This document shows, piece by piece, positions 55,880 through 63,762 of a stretch of 64,000 nucleotides of DNA. Where the stretch lies: positions 9,677-73,676 of the forward strand of contig CAZPHE010000004.1 in the NCBI GenBank assembly GCA_964586315.1. Reading direction: 5' to 3'. The translations under genes and the position numbers were made by a program. The notes under the pieces were generated by a model, which ran no database searches, had not been told where the DNA came from, and worked only from the letters and a program-made list of their open reading frames with translations. Origin of the DNA: CAZEER01 sp964586315. GTDB lineage: Bacteria > Fidelibacterota > Marinisomatia > Marinisomatales > UBA1611. Every line of letters starts with the position of its first letter. Positions within the stretch are counted from its first letter, which is position 1.

Positions 55880-56397
55880 GTTAGTATCTCTTCTTTTTTC
55901 ATAGCTAATAATATATTTGAAATTATTTCATCAAATGAATTTTCATTTCCATTATTATTTATCGTTATCAATGGATATTTTGGTTCATGAAATGGAATAT
56001 CTTCACCTACAACATTATTAATTTTTTTTCTATTATATTGCTTGTAAATATCTTTTTTATCTCTATTAAGTAAGGTAGATCTATTAACCTTGATATATAT
56101 TTCAAAGTAATCTTTGATATTATTTCTATTCCATTCTCTTAAATCTGGAGCGTTTGAAAGTGCTGCACAAATAATAGAGATACCTTGGTCTGATAATAAC
56201 TTACATAAATTGCTTCTTCGTTTTTCAGAAATATGTCTTTCTTCAATAGAGTACCCTAAGTCCCAGCTTATTGCATCTCTGAATTGATCACCATCTAAAT
56301 AAATCAGATTTGAAATTTCCTTTTTTAGAATAGTATATAATCTATTACCAATCGCAGATTTTCCTGCTCCTGATTTTCCAATAAACCAAATTACCAT
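55876..56397 (-). CDS. APS-kinase-like kinase, Cj1415-like (cytidine diphosphoramidate kinase candidate)
   Basis: 173 residues: P-loop GKSGAGKS (7-14), LDGDQFRDAISWDLGYSIEER and RRSNLCKLLSDQGISIICA, the order of CysC-type kinases. It lacks the KGLYK and FTGISDPYE blocks of true APS kinase (which are visible in the CysC fragment at 63763-64000). That difference and its neighbours point to Cj1415, which phosphorylates the 3' hydroxyl of CDP-amidate. ATG start; ends overlapping the hydrolase. Confidence 0.83.
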   Translation of the reverse strand: MVIWFIGKSGAGKSAIGNRLYTILKKEISNLIYLDGDQFRDAISWDLGYSIEERHISEKRRSNLCKLLSDQGISIICAALSNAPDLREWNRNNIKDYFEIYIKVNRSTLLNRDKKDIYKQYNRKKINNVVGEDIPFHEPKYPLITINNNGNENSFDEIISNILLAMKKEEILT

Positions 56398-56407
56398 TAG
56401 ATATGTT

Positions 56408-59287
56408 TTAAAGATTTGTTATCAATTTATTATTACAATCTAAATTAATTAATCTAGAATCTTTCAATTGTTTATAAAGCACTTGTCCACAACCAATTGC
56501 AGCAGGAATCCCAAATTCAGCACATCTAATCGCCATATGTGAACCCACACCTCCATACATTGTAACCAGACCAGAAATATTTTTTGAAAAAATCCAATCA
56601 AAACCTGGATCAGCCTTTTCTATTAAAACAATTTTATTATTAATTTGATCAAACTCATTTGATCCAAGATCTTCTAGGTTAATTAATTCTGATGTAATTT
56701 TTTTGCTAGTTATGAAATTTGGAGATGAAGAACGTAGTATAACACATTCTAAATCTATTTTATCAAAAATTATTGAAGGTAGATTTATATAATTTGATAT
56801 GTTTTCTTTAAGTATTTGTCCTTCAATTTGTGCAGACCATAATTCACGAATTTCAAACAAAGTCGTAGATTTTGATATCCCTTTTAAACTTTCAACCGTA
56901 AGAAATGATAATTTTTCCCTACAAAACCCTATTTCTTGTCCAACCTCTGCTAACCATTCAATTGCTAAACTTAAATTTTTTGTAAATTCAAACTTAAACT
57001 CCTCCCTTAATTGAGTAGTCTTTTCTATATAATCCAGCAAATTCCTTGCAGAGATTTTTATTTCAAATTGATTTAAATATTTGTCAATTTTTTTTTCTAT
57101 ATGTTTTGTATTTAATTTTTTCTCATCATATTTATTTATTTTTTGCTTTATAAAATTTTCAGTTTTTATATTAAGGTATCTTGGCTCTTTATTATAAGGT
57201 AGATGATTTATGTTATATGTCCCAGGTCTTAAATGACCATATACTTTATTAAAACCTTTAATACTTATTTCATTATTGGACACCTTTTGAAAATCATCAT
57301 TTAATCTTGACGCAACAGTCTCAATAGAATATAAAAAAGAATCAATCTCTTCTTTTTGAACTATACCACAAGTAATAAGACTTTTTAAATATTGATTCCC
57401 AATAAATGCTAATCTAGCCATCCTAGAGAACTGAGATGACCCAAGTTCTTTTACATCATCTAGTAAATCTATAATCATTGAAATTCTATGATGCAGATTA
57501 GAGCTGTTATAGCGATCAATTTTTACTATCCTTTTTTTATTTAACTTATCTAAGGCTTTTAAATCATTATTTTTTATTTTATCAAAAGAGTTAAATATAT
57601 TTTGAGTTTGGCTAATTAAGCTATTTCTGAAACCATTATATGAGTCTTTTCCTAATATTTTCTTGATTTTTTTTAGACTAATATCTGTTGTTGGTAAGAA
57701 ACAATTCAGGGAAACTTTAAATTCAATCTTATCGTGTAATTCAGGATTTTTCCTTATTTCATCAATATAGTATTTCAAAAGTAATTTTTCCGTTTCTTCA
57801 TCAACTTCTTTTGGCATTAATGCCTTAAAAGCAGTCTCTAATTCAATATATGGCTTATTTAATATTCTAACCATAATTGATCTTGAAACATCTTTATATC
57901 CCAATGGTAAAAGTCCTTTATTCCACTCTTCATTTAACAAAATGTAATGATATAATGAATAAGAAAGATTATCTGCTCTGGAACCAATTATTTCAGCTGG
58001 ATTCCAAAAGCTCATATCACTTAAAGTATACGATTTATTAAATACTGATGCTTTGGATAAATCCTTATACTTTGACATAATTTCTCTTAATAAACCATAA
58101 ACTTTATTATCCGGGCAATCAATAAAACGATTCACAGCAGCTAAAGGACGAACCTGAAATATCACAATTTCATTATTATTTTTTATAGCAAATTCAATAT
58201 CTAAAGCTAAATCATCTAGAAGGTCCTCTATTTCATTTACAGCTTTTATCAAATTCTTCCAAGGTTTTGGTAAACGTTTATTATTTATGTTTTTTATAAT
58301 TCGAATATTATTATTTACTAACCCAGATGTAACAGTATCAGTTCGTTTTCCTAAGTCATAATTAATTACATAATATGGTGCTTTTTTTTCTATGTCTCGA
58401 GTTAATAAAACACCACTAATTTTAATATCCTTAGTTTGAGATTGAATTAAAATTTGTTGATTTTTTTCAGTATCACCCTTATTTATATAGCTATCAATAA
58501 CTTTATTTATAGCTGATTTAATTGATTCGACGCAATTTGAGTCTACATTTAATTCACTATGAAATAAGCCTGCATTTGAATATTTTAGAGAATCTTCAAG
58601 TGATGAAGAAGAACGAACAATAATTTCACCAGAAAATTTGTTTTTTATCTCCATTATAATATTAGAAGAAAATCTTTCCCAATTTGATGATGTAAATACA
58701 AATAATTCTTCAATTTTTGAAAGAGTTAATAATGGCTCTAATGATTCTAAAACTTTTGCCTTCGTAGCATTATTTATAGAAAAATAAGAAATGTTTCCAA
58801 TAAGATATGATTCTATATCAAATTCACTTTTATTATTTGATTTGCTTAATTCATCTTTAATAAAACTTCTTGTTAATCGAGGATAAAATTCAGGTTTAAT
58901 GATCCTACCATTAATTGATCGAACAAAATTTGAACCTGGCATGTTTTTCCATTCTTGATGACCTTCAAATAATATTATTTCAGCATTTGGGTATCGGTGG
59001 TGGATTAATTTTAAGTTTTCAGTGGGGTCAATTGAGGATTGTTTGATTATTTCATCCACACAAACAAGGGAATTTAAAATGGGAAATCTTTCATGATAAG
59101 TCATGATAATATTTCCATTCCATTGGATACATACCTCATCCGTTAATAATCCACAAATATGGTATTCAGAATATTCTTTTGCTTGTTGCAAAAGCTTTAA
59201 GTGGCCATAATGAAATACATCTATGGCAACGTAAGTAAATGAAATTTTCTTTATTATATTAAATCCGTTCTTTGGGCAGTCCAGCAT
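56408..59287 (-). CDS. Fusion of HIGH-family nucleotidyltransferase and Cj1418-like L-glutamine kinase
   Basis: 959 residues. Residues 15-145 are a cytidylyltransferase-like HIGH domain with HYGH at 26-29 and LTRSFIK late. The remaining ~800 residues have the PEP-synthase/PPDK layout: nucleotide-binding VRSSSSLEDS (224-233), ATP-grasp end IFQVRPL (376-382), a long helical middle and the swivelling phosphohistidine domain with GGVGSHMAIRCAEFGIPAAIG (His917, split as GGVGSHMAI and FGIPAAIG). Cj1418 uses ATP to phosphorylate the amide of glutamine through phosphohistidine, the first step of MeOPN synthesis. The extra N-terminal domain might be a second cytidylyltransferase or a regulatory part. 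ATG start inside the methyltransferase 3' end. Confidence 0.85.
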   Translation of the reverse strand: MLDCPKNGFNIIKKISFTYVAIDVFHYGHLKLLQQAKEYSEYHICGLLTDEVCIQWNGNIIMTYHERFPILNSLVCVDEIIKQSSIDPTENLKLIHHRYPNAEIILFEGHQEWKNMPGSNFVRSINGRIIKPEFYPRLTRSFIKDELSKSNNKSEFDIESYLIGNISYFSINNATKAKVLESLEPLLTLSKIEELFVFTSSNWERFSSNIIMEIKNKFSGEIIVRSSSSLEDSLKYSNAGLFHSELNVDSNCVESIKSAINKVIDSYINKGDTEKNQQILIQSQTKDIKISGVLLTRDIEKKAPYYVINYDLGKRTDTVTSGLVNNNIRIIKNINNKRLPKPWKNLIKAVNEIEDLLDDLALDIEFAIKNNNEIVIFQVRPLAAVNRFIDCPDNKVYGLLREIMSKYKDLSKASVFNKSYTLSDMSFWNPAEIIGSRADNLSYSLYHYILLNEEWNKGLLPLGYKDVSRSIMVRILNKPYIELETAFKALMPKEVDEETEKLLLKYYIDEIRKNPELHDKIEFKVSLNCFLPTTDISLKKIKKILGKDSYNGFRNSLISQTQNIFNSFDKIKNNDLKALDKLNKKRIVKIDRYNSSNLHHRISMIIDLLDDVKELGSSQFSRMARLAFIGNQYLKSLITCGIVQKEEIDSFLYSIETVASRLNDDFQKVSNNEISIKGFNKVYGHLRPGTYNINHLPYNKEPRYLNIKTENFIKQKINKYDEKKLNTKHIEKKIDKYLNQFEIKISARNLLDYIEKTTQLREEFKFEFTKNLSLAIEWLAEVGQEIGFCREKLSFLTVESLKGISKSTTLFEIRELWSAQIEGQILKENISNYINLPSIIFDKIDLECVILRSSSPNFITSKKITSELINLEDLGSNEFDQINNKIVLIEKADPGFDWIFSKNISGLVTMYGGVGSHMAIRCAEFGIPAAIGCGQVLYKQLKDSRLINLDCNNKLITNL

Positions 59288-60027
59288 GTATTTAGATATG
59301 GAACTTTAAGTATATCTAACTTATCTATTTTAGTATTGATTTTTTTTAATATTTTATTAAATCTATCTTCACCAGCTTGAACTCTAATATCATTCACAGA
59401 TTTCCAAATTTTCATATACCTTTCATGAGACATATTCTCATTATACCTGAATTCTAAATAAATAACATCTTTAAAATATCCACCCTTTTTTAAAATATTA
59501 GCCCAGTCTTCAGTCTGAGTTCTATTTCCTGAAGATTTTCGCTTTAAATTGGGAATTTCATCATATATAATTTGTTCTATTTCAACATGTAATTGTGAAT
59601 CTTGAATATTTCTTGGGTTCCATATAATCGTAAGATAACCATTCGGTTTCAATATTCTATGAAATTCTGGCAAAGAGAGATCATGATTAGTCCAATGGAA
59701 AGATGATGCCATAAATATCCAATCAAATTGTCCAGAATTCAACCCAGTATTTTCAGCTGTACCCTTAAACCATTTTATATTAAAATCTTTTGTATAATTT
59801 ATTCCTTCGGATCTCATTGCATCATTAGGCTCTACAGCAAAAACATTATAACCCATCTCTCCAAGCATTTTTGTCAATTTACCAGTTCCAGCACCAATAT
59901 CAGCTATGCGGCAAGAACTATTTCTTTCGGGGTTTATAGATCTTGAAAGAAATTTTAAGAGTTTATAATTGTATGCAGGTCTGTTATTATACATTTTTGC
60001 CAAATTTGTATAATCACCATATAACAT
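59254..60027 (-). CDS. Class I SAM-dependent methyltransferase (Cj1419/Cj1420-like candidate)
   Basis: 257 residues: YNNRPAYNYKLLKFL lead, SAM loop DIGAGTGK (43-50), AVEPNDAMR, FMASSFHWTNHD and ILKPNGYLTIIWNPRN. In C. jejuni two such enzymes (Cj1419, Cj1420; about 250-260 residues) stand beside the glutamine kinase and are linked to O-methylation of the phosphoramidate. The same position here, directly upstream of and overlapping the Cj1418-like gene by 34 bp, supports that role. Only one is present. ATG start. Confidence 0.8.
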   Translation of the reverse strand: MLYGDYTNLAKMYNNRPAYNYKLLKFLSRSINPERNSSCRIADIGAGTGKLTKMLGEMGYNVFAVEPNDAMRSEGINYTKDFNIKWFKGTAENTGLNSGQFDWIFMASSFHWTNHDLSLPEFHRILKPNGYLTIIWNPRNIQDSQLHVEIEQIIYDEIPNLKRKSSGNRTQTEDWANILKKGGYFKDVIYLEFRYNENMSHERYMKIWKSVNDIRVQAGEDRFNKILKKINTKIDKLDILKVPYLNTCWTAQRTDLI

Positions 60028-60097
60028 ATTGAATCCTTATATTTTTTATATTTTATTTTTCCAATAAATAATTGCAATAAAAATGTTGTCGCCGATA

Positions 60098-61534
60098 CTA
60101 AACTGTAATTGGTTTCACTATAGAATTAATTTCTATCCTATTAACAAACCACCCTTTATAAAGCCACCACCGGATCACCAAATAATCTCGCATTAATAAT
60201 ATTAAAGCTAGTGGTATAATAAATACTGTACTTAATAAAATTAGTATTATCATAAAACACCGTTTCGTGATTATGTATAATGTCAAAATATAGGAGAAAA
60301 GAAAGATCTGACTATTTCTCCTAAAAAAATTTTTCAATTGCAATAAGAATGACAACTTAAACTGATAAAGGAGTATATGCTTTATTCTATTTTTTAATTG
60401 GGAATATCTATTCCTAAATAATTTAATTAAAGGTCTTATAATTGTAAAATTTATTCTTGAGGGTATAACCTTAAACTCTGATTTGAAGGGTAAAACTAAA
60501 CTAAAAAAAATTAAAAAACGCATTGTTAAATATTCAGCAAACCAATGTGTTTTATAATTCCATATAACATGTTTTTTGTATAATAAAGCATGTAACCTTA
60601 TTCTATCAAATTTATTTATAATGGTTTTATATTTTTGCTTTATTATTCTATTTCCAAATCCTGATAACCTTTTTGATTCTGGTCTATTCCACCATTTTTT
60701 GCCATCAAAGGTGCTTTTCAAAAGGCAGTCATCCCACTCAATTTCAAGCCATTTAACTAGTTTAAACATAGTAACCTTAGGTTTAGTATGTAAATCTTCC
60801 AACTTAACTGCTTTTGATTGATTAGTGTAATTATTAAAATAAGGTCTATCTCCGTAGACATAGAAACTTTTTCCAACATGTTGGCAATAATTATCCAAGA
60901 TTTGCGAAAAAGCGCATTCCACCGGATTTAATGGTGCTTTATATTTAATAACATGGTTTATTAATGAACCTATACATTGTACAGATTCTCTAATTGTATA
61001 AACAAATTGCACATCTTTGAAATCATCAACTAAATGCTGTGCATAATGTTTTGGTAAACTATGGATTGGAAAACTAATAATAACAGGATACTTAAAATCC
61101 TTTTTGATTGCATGGGCATAAGCAAGATAGACAGCAATGAAAAATTGTTTTCGATCAATAATGGATACATTTAAAAAAAAATCTTCTAATTTATTTCTAA
61201 AAATTTTTTCTGAAATAAATATTTTTTCATTCATTGAATCTCCCATTTGATCCAGACCCCATCCATGTGCAGATGCAAGACTTGAATCAAACCAATAACT
61301 ATGCTTTCCAATAAAACTTGATATTACATTATTTTTTTTATTATTATCATTTAGATTATCCCAAAATTCAAAATAGTCTCGGATATATAATGCTGGAATA
61401 GATAATATATTGGGGTGGTAATCTAATAGGCTTTGTAAAAATAAAGACCCACTAGGTCCATAATTCTGAATTGCAACTACTGAGATATTATATCCATTAA
61501 TATTATTGCTGTTAATTTTTATGAACTCATTCAT
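60098..61534 (-). CDS. Membrane-anchored sulfotransferase-fold protein
   Basis: 478 residues from ATG at 61534, which overlaps the Wzt stop by 8 bp; the longer reading to 61630 lies inside wzt. The N-terminus has a 5'-phosphosulfate-binding-like loop, VAIQNYGPSGSLFLQSLLDYHP (split VAIQNYGPSGS and LFLQSLLDYHP), and a later 3'-phosphate-binding-like VYTIRESVQCIGSL. Family members transfer a group from a 3'-phosphonucleotide donor such as PAPS. The C-terminal ~130 residues hold at least two hydrophobic helices (ILLSTVFIIPLALILLM) that would tether it to the membrane. In this context the donor could be PAPS or the 3'-phospho-CDP-(methyl)phosphoramidate made by the neighbouring genes. Confidence 0.7.
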   Translation of the reverse strand: MNEFIKINSNNINGYNISVVAIQNYGPSGSLFLQSLLDYHPNILSIPALYIRDYFEFWDNLNDNNKKNNVISSFIGKHSYWFDSSLASAHGWGLDQMGDSMNEKIFISEKIFRNKLEDFFLNVSIIDRKQFFIAVYLAYAHAIKKDFKYPVIISFPIHSLPKHYAQHLVDDFKDVQFVYTIRESVQCIGSLINHVIKYKAPLNPVECAFSQILDNYCQHVGKSFYVYGDRPYFNNYTNQSKAVKLEDLHTKPKVTMFKLVKWLEIEWDDCLLKSTFDGKKWWNRPESKRLSGFGNRIIKQKYKTIINKFDRIRLHALLYKKHVIWNYKTHWFAEYLTMRFLIFFSLVLPFKSEFKVIPSRINFTIIRPLIKLFRNRYSQLKNRIKHILLYQFKLSFLLQLKNFFRRNSQIFLFSYILTLYIITKRCFMIILILLSTVFIIPLALILLMRDYLVIRWWLYKGWFVNRIEINSIVKPITV

Positions 61535-62819
61535 TAATAATATTTTTTGTATTCCAATCAAATTTTGGTCTAATGATACCCACAGTTTTATAAAATTTTG
61601 ATCCTTTATTTTCAGAGTCTTCAATAACATTAAATTTTAATATGTTGTCTTTTGAAACGATGCTATCATAAGAAGATTGACCATTTATCTGTAAATTAAT
61701 GGAGTGTTCACCATGGTTCAGTAAATTGCCTGGAATTATGCAACAAGTTTGGAATAACCCGACTGGATAGACTTTACCATACCATGGATCAGGTTTAATT
61801 GTTGATTCAGAATTATTTGAAGGAGTACAAATTGGATAACCAATAGAGTTTAATAACCAAAACCCAACCCATCTTTTTCCAGGAGTTTGATTCCAATATT
61901 CAATTTGAATTTCTATATCTTTAGAACAACTTGGATTTGAAGTAACCATTCCTTCAGAAAGAATACGTACAGCTTTTAATTTCAGACGATCATCTCCAGG
62001 TGCTGTTTCTTTTTGATCATATACTATTTCACATTGGGGCTTATCCAAAGAATTTGATAAATAAAAATTTATTGCATCTTTTGGTTTACCATAATAATCA
62101 ATCTTACCTTCATGGATTACTATTACTTTTTCACATAGAGTTTCAATAGCACTCATATTATGACTAACAAAAATTACAGTTCTTGAAGTTTGTCGAAGAT
62201 TTTTTAATTTACCTAAACATTTCTTTTGAAAATCAGCATCACCAACAGCAAGAATTTCATCAACCATTAAGATTTCAGGTTCAAGATGTGCAGCAATTGC
62301 AAACCCTAACCGAACATGCATACCACTTGAATAACGTTTAACAGGAGTTTCAATATATTTTGAGATTCCAGAAAAATCGATAATCTCATTTATTTTAATA
62401 TCAATTTCTTTTTTTTTCATACCATAAATTGAACCATTTAGATAAATATTTTCTCGACCAGTCAATTCTGGATGAAACCCGGTACCTACCTCCAGAAGCG
62501 ATGCAACTCTTCCTCTTATTTTTACAAGACCTGATGTTGGTGAGGTGATTTTAGAAAGTATTTTTAATAAGGTTGATTTACCGGCACCATTCTTTCCAAT
62601 AATTCCTAATCTTTCACCCTGTTTTATCTCAAGATTTATATTTTTCAGAGCAAGAATCCTATCAATGTTTTTAATATTATTAAAACCAATAATTGAATTT
62701 GGATCATTTTTACCAATGATCCTTGACCACCAAGTTATTAGATCTTCTCTTAAGGTTCTGTGATTTATCGATCCTAATCTATATTCTTTATATAGATTCT
62801 CAATTTTAATTACCGACAT
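61527..62819 (-). CDS. wzt: Wzt-type ABC transporter ATP-binding protein with C-terminal glycan-binding domain
   Basis: 430 residues from ATG at 62819; a TTG two codons earlier is less likely. Walker A GKNGAGKST, the family blocks GRVASLLEVGTGFHPELTGREN, signature SSGMHVRLGFA, Walker B ILMVDEILAVGD and the switch FVSHNMSA are all present in order by about residue 225. Residues ~275-430 are a beta-rich Wzt C-terminal domain that recognises the modified polysaccharide end in O9a-type systems. With Wzm upstream it exports a lipid-linked chain across the inner membrane. Confidence 0.93.
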   Translation of the reverse strand: MSVIKIENLYKEYRLGSINHRTLREDLITWWSRIIGKNDPNSIIGFNNIKNIDRILALKNINLEIKQGERLGIIGKNGAGKSTLLKILSKITSPTSGLVKIRGRVASLLEVGTGFHPELTGRENIYLNGSIYGMKKKEIDIKINEIIDFSGISKYIETPVKRYSSGMHVRLGFAIAAHLEPEILMVDEILAVGDADFQKKCLGKLKNLRQTSRTVIFVSHNMSAIETLCEKVIVIHEGKIDYYGKPKDAINFYLSNSLDKPQCEIVYDQKETAPGDDRLKLKAVRILSEGMVTSNPSCSKDIEIQIEYWNQTPGKRWVGFWLLNSIGYPICTPSNNSESTIKPDPWYGKVYPVGLFQTCCIIPGNLLNHGEHSINLQINGQSSYDSIVSKDNILKFNVIEDSENKGSKFYKTVGIIRPKFDWNTKNIINE

Positions 62820-62825
62820 ATCCAA

Positions 62826-63671
62826 TTAAATAGTATCTATAAATGTTTTTTCCACTTGATTAAATATTAGGAGACCAATTGCAACCAAAATGGTAGTTGT
62901 AATCATTCCATTAATAATATAAATAAAATCTAAAGAGCTATATCCAAAAATAAGCTGCCGTGCTGTTTCTATAATACCTACCATAGGATTAAAACTCATA
63001 ATATAATGCCATTTTTCAGGTATAACAGATAATGGATAAACAACAGGGCTTATATACATCCAAAATCGTGCTATAAATTCATATACAAAATTTAGATCCC
63101 TATATTGTGTTGTGAAAGATGACATAAGCAGACCTGTTCCTAAACCAAGTAAACTACACTGAAATAATAAAATGGGAATTAAAATAATCCCATAGGAAGG
63201 TTTGATTTGGGAACCTTTAGTAAAAAAATATATATAGAATATTATAAATATAACAAATTGTATAGTTAGCTTAAATAAAGCGCTAATATTCTGCGAAACA
63301 GGGACACATAAACGAGGGAAGTAAACTTTAGAAAACAAATGAGCATTTGATTGAAAAACAGATTTCCCAGCCCCTAGGCAATTAACAAAGTAAGTCCAAA
63401 ATAGATTACCCGAAAAATAAAAAAGGAATTGTGGAACACCATCAGTAGACAGTTTAGCTATTTTTCCAAAAATAAGCATATTTATCATTGTACCTATAAT
63501 GGGTGTTAACATAAAATAAAGAGGACCTAAAACAGTTTGCTTATACTGTGAAACAACATCTCTTCTGATTAATAATTTAATCAAATCACGATAACTCCAT
63601 ACACCTTTAAGATCTAAATTAAACCACCCTCTATTTGGAGTAATAATTTGATCCCATTTTACAGATTCCAT
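62826..63671 (-). CDS. wzm: Wzm-type ABC-2 transporter permease
   Basis: 281 residues with about six membrane helices in the ABC-2 order. It opens with a long cytoplasmic lead (WSYRDLIKLLIRRDVVSQYKQT) followed by GPLYFMLTPII; later SKVYFPRLCVPVSQNISAL and QYRDLNFVYEF match O-antigen/teichoic-acid exporters. It ends 6 bp before wzt, its partner. ATG start. Export is expected to be of undecaprenyl-PP-linked polysaccharide, polymerised in the cytoplasm. Confidence 0.93.
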   Translation of the reverse strand: MESVKWDQIITPNRGWFNLDLKGVWSYRDLIKLLIRRDVVSQYKQTVLGPLYFMLTPIIGTMINMLIFGKIAKLSTDGVPQFLFYFSGNLFWTYFVNCLGAGKSVFQSNAHLFSKVYFPRLCVPVSQNISALFKLTIQFVIFIIFYIYFFTKGSQIKPSYGIILIPILLFQCSLLGLGTGLLMSSFTTQYRDLNFVYEFIARFWMYISPVVYPLSVIPEKWHYIMSFNPMVGIIETARQLIFGYSSLDFIYIINGMITTTILVAIGLLIFNQVEKTFIDTI

Positions 63672-63762
63672 AATTAATTAAACTCAGTTATAAATCTATG
63701 ATTTTCAGAATGATACAATTTCAATTCAAATTTAGTGGCATCAAAGATTAATCCTTGTTTTA

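Noticed and set aside
55876..56397. Second copy of CysC (APS kinase)
   Set aside because: It shares the P-loop and DGD region but lacks the diagnostic APS-kinase C-terminal blocks seen at 63763-64000, and its neighbours fit MeOPN.
60098..61630. Long start of the sulfotransferase-fold gene
   Set aside because: It would place about 100 bp of the gene within wzt. ATG 61534 gives a short coupled overlap and keeps the binding loop.
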